64,000 bases of DNA, from NCBI RefSeq assembly GCF_008704425.1, contig NZ_CP023696.1, positions 558,001 to 622,000 of the forward strand, in the 5' to 3' direction. The number at the start of each line of letters is the position of its first letter. Position 1 is the stretch's first letter. The notes beneath the pieces were generated by a model. That model had not been told where the DNA came from, searched no databases, and saw only the letters and a list, made by a program, of their open reading frames with translations. A program made the translations under genes and the position numbers. This DNA is from Streptomyces fradiae ATCC 10745 = DSM 40063 (GTDB taxonomy: Bacteria > Actinomycetota > Actinomycetes > Streptomycetales > Streptomycetaceae). Below are positions 60,492 to 64,000 of the stretch, in pieces.

Positions 60492-61730
60492 ATGGCAGGC
60501 AACTCGGAGCCGCTGTCGCCGCGCGCCAAGCTGGCCGTGACGGCGGGCAAGGCCGCAGCGGCGGTGTCTCGCGCGGCGGGGCGCGGCAGCGGATCGGTGA
60601 TCGGCGGCCGGGTGGCGCTCAAGCTCGACCCCGACCTTCTGGGCCGGCTCGCGCAGCACCTGGACGTCGTCCTCGTGTCGGCGACCAACGGCAAGACCAC
60701 GACGACGCGCCTCATCGCGGAGGCGCTGCGCGCGAGCGGCCCGGTCGTCTCCAACGCGCTCGGCGCGAACATGCCCGCGGGCATCACCTCGGCGCTGGCC
60801 GGCGGCACGGAATCGAAGTACGGCGTCATCGAGGTGGACGAGAAGTACCTGGCGGGCGTGGCCCGCGACACGGAGCCGAAGGCGATCGCGCTGCTCAACC
60901 TCTCGCGCGACCAGCTCGACCGCGCCGCCGAGACCCGGATGCTCGCCGAGAAGTGGCGCGAGGGCCTCGCCGGCACGAAGGCCGTGGTCGTCGCCAACGC
61001 CGACGACCCGCTCGTCGTGTGGGCCGCCTCCTCGTCCCCCAACGTGGTGTGGGTGGCGGCCGGCCAGGAGTGGAAGGACGACGCCTGGTCGTGCCCGGCG
61101 TGCGGCGGTGTGATGCAGCGGCCGGGCGACGACTGGTTCTGCGGCGAGTGCGGCTTCCGCAGGCCCGCCCCGACGTGGGCGCTCAGCGGCGACCACGTCC
61201 TGGACCCGCACGGCTCGGCCTGGCCGATCCACCTCCAGCTCCCGGGCCGCGCCAACAAGGCGAACGCGGCCAGCTCGGCCGCCGTCGCCGCCGTGTTCGG
61301 CGTGCCGCCGCAGGTGGCACTGGAGCGGATGTACCAGGTGCAGGCCGTCGCCGGGCGGTACGACGTCGTGTCGTTCCTCGGCCGTGACGTGCGGCTGCTG
61401 CTGGCGAAGAACCCGGCCGGGTGGCTGGAGACGTTCTCCCTGATCGACCAGCCGCCGACGCCGGTCATCCTCTCCGTCAACGCGCGCGGCGCGGACGGCA
61501 CGGACACCTCGTGGCTGTGGGACGTCGACTACCCGCGCCTCGCCGGCCACCCGATCTTCGTGATCGGCGACCGGCGGCTCGACCTGGCCGTCCGGCTGGA
61601 GGTCGCGGGCCTGGACTTCCGCGTGTGCGACACGATCGACGAGGCCGTGCAGGCGGCACCGCCCGGACGGATCGAGCTGATCGCCAACTACACCGCGTTC
61701 CAGGACGTCCGCCGCCGCGTCGGCAACTGA
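60492..61730 (+). CDS. murT: Lipid II isoglutaminyl synthase, MurT subunit
   Basis: A 412-residue Mur-ligase-like protein. ATP loop SATNGKTTTT (63-72), a zinc ribbon CPACGG...CGECG (about 199-216) typical of MurT, and a C-terminal DUF1727-type domain. With GatD it amidates the D-glutamate of lipid II using glutamine-derived ammonia. AGGAGGAA precedes ATG 60492. gatD follows 27 bases later. Confidence 0.96.
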   Translation: MAGNSEPLSPRAKLAVTAGKAAAAVSRAAGRGSGSVIGGRVALKLDPDLLGRLAQHLDVVLVSATNGKTTTTRLIAEALRASGPVVSNALGANMPAGITSALAGGTESKYGVIEVDEKYLAGVARDTEPKAIALLNLSRDQLDRAAETRMLAEKWREGLAGTKAVVVANADDPLVVWAASSSPNVVWVAAGQEWKDDAWSCPACGGVMQRPGDDWFCGECGFRRPAPTWALSGDHVLDPHGSAWPIHLQLPGRANKANAASSAAVAAVFGVPPQVALERMYQVQAVAGRYDVVSFLGRDVRLLLAKNPAGWLETFSLIDQPPTPVILSVNARGADGTDTSWLWDVDYPRLAGHPIFVIGDRRLDLAVRLEVAGLDFRVCDTIDEAVQAAPPGRIELIANYTAFQDVRRRVGN

Positions 61731-61757
61731 CCCACGAGCCGTTAAGGACGAAAGAGC

Positions 61758-62486
61758 ATGAGCGACAGCAGTCTGCGTCTGGTGTGGGTCTACCCCGACC
61801 TGCTCAGCACCTACGGAGACCAGGGCAACGTCCTCGTCGTCGAGCGCCGCGCGCGCCAGCGCGGCCTGGACGTGCAGCGCGTGGACGTGCGCAGCGACCA
61901 GCCGATCCCGACCTCCGGCGACATCTACCTGATCGGCGGCGGCGAGGACCGGCCGCAGCGGCTGGCCGCGGAGCGGCTGCGCCGGGACGGCGGTCTGAAC
62001 CGCGCGGCGGAGAACGGCGCGATCATCTTCTCGGTGTGCGCCGGGTACCAGATCCTCGGCCACGAGTTCATCAACGACCTGGGCGAGCGGGAGCCGGGCC
62101 TCGGCCTGATCGACGTGGTCTCCACGCGCGGCGAGGGCGAGCGGTGCGTCGGCGACGTGCTCGCCGACATCGATCCGCGCCTGGGCCTGCCGCAGCTGAC
62201 GGGCTTCGAGAACCACCAGGGCATCACCCACCTGGGCCCGACGGCCCGCCCGTTCGCCCGGACCGTCTTCGGCCGGGGCAACGGCACCGGGGACGGCACC
62301 GAGGGGGCGTACAACGACACCGTCTTCGGTACGTACATGCACGGACCGGTCATGGCGCGCAACCCGCAGATCGCGGACCTGCTGCTGAAGCTGGCCCTCG
62401 ACGTGAACGCGCTGCCGCCGACGGACGACCGGTGGTACGAGGCGCTGCGCGCCGAGCGGATCGAGGCGGCCAGCCAGCCGGCCTGA
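61758..62486 (+). CDS. gatD: Lipid II isoglutaminyl synthase, GatD glutaminase subunit
   Basis: A 242-residue class-I-type amidotransferase domain: nucleophile Cys94 in FSVCAGYQILG and His195 in GTYMHGPV; YPDLLSTYGDQGNV is the diagnostic CobB/CobQ-like start. It supplies ammonia to MurT. A strong hairpin follows the gene. Confidence 0.96.
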   Translation: MSDSSLRLVWVYPDLLSTYGDQGNVLVVERRARQRGLDVQRVDVRSDQPIPTSGDIYLIGGGEDRPQRLAAERLRRDGGLNRAAENGAIIFSVCAGYQILGHEFINDLGEREPGLGLIDVVSTRGEGERCVGDVLADIDPRLGLPQLTGFENHQGITHLGPTARPFARTVFGRGNGTGDGTEGAYNDTVFGTYMHGPVMARNPQIADLLLKLALDVNALPPTDDRWYEALRAERIEAASQPA

Positions 62487-62505
62487 GCCACGACGCGTCC
62501 GTGAG

Positions 62506-62543
62506 GGGCGGTCGCGGTCCGCTGGACGGGCCCGCGACCGCCC
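62506..62543 (+). terminator. Terminator hairpin after murT-gatD
   Basis: A perfect 12-bp stem GGGCGGTCGCGG (62506-62517) and CCGCGACCGCCC (62532-62543) with a 14-base loop, followed by TTCC. It starts 20 bases after the gatD stop. Confidence 0.8.
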
Positions 62544-62639
62544 TTCCGCCGTGTCGGAGGCCCCGCCGCCCTCCCGCATGCCGGAGCCCTCGCCTCCGCC
62601 CCGTCCGCGTACGCCCGTGCCGGGGCCGCGCCGCGCTTC

Positions 62640-62720
62640 CACCGTGCCGGGAGGCGCCGCGCGGGGTCATGCCCGGGGGCGCCGCGCCGCGTCGTGCCCG
62701 GGGGCGCCGCGCGGCTCGCC
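62640..62720. repeat. GGGGGCGCCGCGC repeats upstream of pfkA
   Basis: GGGAGGCGCCGCGC, then two copies of CCCGGGGGCGCCGCGC about 30 bases apart, each containing the palindrome GGCGCC. Part of a 519-base gap (62487-63005) that otherwise holds the gatD terminator and the pfkA promoter region; no gene is evident in it. Confidence 0.6.
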
Positions 62721-62909
62721 CCCGGGCTTCCGGCGGGGGTCTCGCGAAGGCCGCGCGCCGGGCCGGAAGGGTGTCCCCGCGCGCCCTTCCGCCGCGTCGG
62801 AGGCGCCGCGCGGACCGGGTCGCCCTTTCGTGCGCCGGGCCGCTCGTCTGGGCCCTCGGAACGGGCTTCCCGTCGGTTCCTCCGAAGTGTCCACAGGCCG
62901 GACGTCCGG

Positions 62910-62939
62910 TTCGGTGGCGGCCCTCTCCGCCGGTAGGGT
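62910..62939 (+). promoter_or_regulatory. Candidate pfkA promoter
   Basis: TTCGGT (62910-62915) and TAGGGT (62934-62939) are spaced by 18 bases, a plausible vegetative promoter in this group, giving a leader of about 60 bases. AAGG near 62991 is the ribosome site. Confidence 0.4.
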
Positions 62940-63005
62940 GGCGGGTGATCCAGACCGGACGACGTGGTCCGGGAGTCGGCCCACGTTGCAAAGGTATTTC
63001 GGGCT

Positions 63006-64000
63006 ATGCGCATTGGTGTGCTCACCTCCGGAGGCGACTGCCCCGGTCTGAACGCCGTCATCCGTTCCGTCGTGCACCGCGCCGTCGTCGACCACGGGGA
63101 CGAGGTCATCGGCTTCCACGACGGGTGGAAGGGCCTGCTGGAGTGCGACTACCGCAAGCTCGACCTGGACTCGGTCGGCGGCATCCTCGCCCAGGGCGGC
63201 ACCATCCTCGGCTCGTCGCGGGTGCAGCCCGCGCACCTGGTGGACGGCGTCGAGCGCGCCCGCGGCCACGTCGCCGAGCTGGGCCTCGACGCGATCATCC
63301 CGATCGGCGGCGAGGGCACCCTGAAGGCGGCGAACCTGCTGTCCGAGGCGGGGCTGCCGATAGTCGGCGTGCCCAAGACGATCGACAACGACATCGCCTC
63401 CACGGACGTGACCTTCGGTTTCGACACGGCCGTCGGGGTCGCCACGGAGGCGCTGGACCGGCTGAAGACGACGGCCGAGTCACATCAGCGCGTCCTCATC
63501 GTGGAGGTCATGGGCCGGCACACGGGCTGGATCGCGCTGCACTCCGGCATGGCGGCCGGCGCGCACGCGATCGTCGTGCCGGAGCGGCCGTTCGACATCG
63601 ACGAGCTGACCGCGCGCGTCGGCGCCCGCTTCGAGGCGGGCAAGCGGTTCGCGATCGTCGTCGCCGCCGAGGGCGCCAAGCCGCGCGCGGGCTCCATGGA
63701 GTTCGACGAGGGCGGCAAGGACGTGTACGGCCACGAGCGGTTCGCCGGCATCGCCCGGCAGCTCTCGGTCGAGCTGGAGGAGCGCCTCGGCAAGGAGGCC
63801 CGGCCCGTGATCCTCGGCCACGTCCAGCGCGGCGGCACCCCCACCGCGTACGACCGCGTCCTCGCGACCCGGTTCGGCTGGCACGCGGTGGAGGCCGCGC
63901 ACCGGGGCGAGTTCGGCATGCTGACCGCGCTGCGCGGCACCGAGATCGTCATGGTGCCGCTCGCGGAGGCCGTGCGGACCCTCAAGACCGTGCCCGAGGA
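63006..64000 (+). CDS. pfkA: ATP- or PPi-type 6-phosphofructokinase, truncated at the window edge
   Basis: The first 331 residues of a phosphofructokinase: VLTSGGDCPGLNAVIRSVV, IPIGGEGTLKAANLL, VGVPKTIDNDI and VMGRHTGWIALHSG are the nucleotide, substrate and catalytic motifs (Asp in TIDND). VILGHVQRGGTPTAYDRVLATRFG is near the present end. The loop GGEGTL and IDND resemble the actinobacterial group, in which both ATP- and PPi-using members occur. Phosphorylates fructose 6-phosphate in glycolysis. Only the last few residues lie outside the window. Confidence 0.94.
   Translation, partial: MRIGVLTSGGDCPGLNAVIRSVVHRAVVDHGDEVIGFHDGWKGLLECDYRKLDLDSVGGILAQGGTILGSSRVQPAHLVDGVERARGHVAELGLDAIIPIGGEGTLKAANLLSEAGLPIVGVPKTIDNDIASTDVTFGFDTAVGVATEALDRLKTTAESHQRVLIVEVMGRHTGWIALHSGMAAGAHAIVVPERPFDIDELTARVGARFEAGKRFAIVVAAEGAKPRAGSMEFDEGGKDVYGHERFAGIARQLSVELEERLGKEARPVILGHVQRGGTPTAYDRVLATRFGWHAVEAAHRGEFGMLTALRGTEIVMVPLAEAVRTLKTVPE

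Overview
This window is very GC-rich, has long antisense shadow frames over almost every gene, uses many GTG/TTG starts, and carries murT-gatD, pfkA, a Dld-type lactate oxidase, a GH109-like protein and PadR/MarR/TetR regulators. Together these point to a Streptomyces chromosome or a very close relative. No rRNA, tRNA, CRISPR array, integrase or insertion sequence was seen.

Left edge (1-3470): the start of an HSP90-like gene, two divergent paralogues of an uncharacterised helical family, and panD.

About 3.7-27.8 kb is a compact biosynthetic gene cluster of a type I do not recognise as a whole. It joins four parts. (i) A heptose arm: GmhA-like isomerase, HddA-like kinase, GmhB-like phosphatase and a GalT-like nucleotidylyltransferase. 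(ii) A dTDP-amino-sugar arm: RmlA, RmlB, a 3,4-ketoisomerase (FdtA-like) and a DegT aminotransferase (FdtB-like). (iii) A carrier-protein-bound amino-acyl arm resembling those of butirosin and vicenistatin: a stand-alone adenylation enzyme, a BtrJ-like ATP-grasp ligase, an acyl carrier protein, a BtrK/VinO-like PLP decarboxylase, a full plus a truncated acyl-CoA dehydrogenase-like protein, a phosphopantetheinyl transferase and a BtrH-like acyltransferase. (iv) An alpha-glucan arm: a GT5 glycogen-synthase-like enzyme, a second large GT-B enzyme and a MalQ amylomaltase. A LuxR-type regulator, an MFS exporter and a free-standing beta-sandwich protein complete it. No 2-deoxy-scyllo-inosose synthase, C7-cyclitol synthase, PKS or large NRPS is present. 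The inferred product is an amino-acylated, heptose- and amino-sugar-containing (pseudo)oligosaccharide. Genes within each operon overlap by 4-8 bases, and three promoter regions share a short TTTNRGGYATG element.

28-51.8 kb is mostly conserved housekeeping or accessory actinomycete sequence: YjbQ, a flavin monooxygenase, an MltG-like transglycosylase, a multidrug-type ABC exporter with a divergent MarR regulator, an FAD/Fe-S lactate oxidase, a Tat-exported GH109-like protein, a heterodimeric ABC exporter with one degenerate ATP site, a SKI2-like helicase, a glutathione peroxidase, and a PadR-linked FtsX/LolD-type ABC system. Upstream of the MarR-linked exporter is a predicted 18-bp RNA stem followed by a 19-residue hydrophobic ORF.

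50.5-57.4 kb encodes alpha-glucoside capture: an orphan binding protein, a GH13 alpha-glucosidase, a lipoprotein binding protein and two permeases, one with a large extracytoplasmic beta domain inserted. The right end has an acyl-CoA dehydrogenase with a TetR regulator, peptide deformylase, murT-gatD (lipid II amidation) and the 5' part of pfkA.
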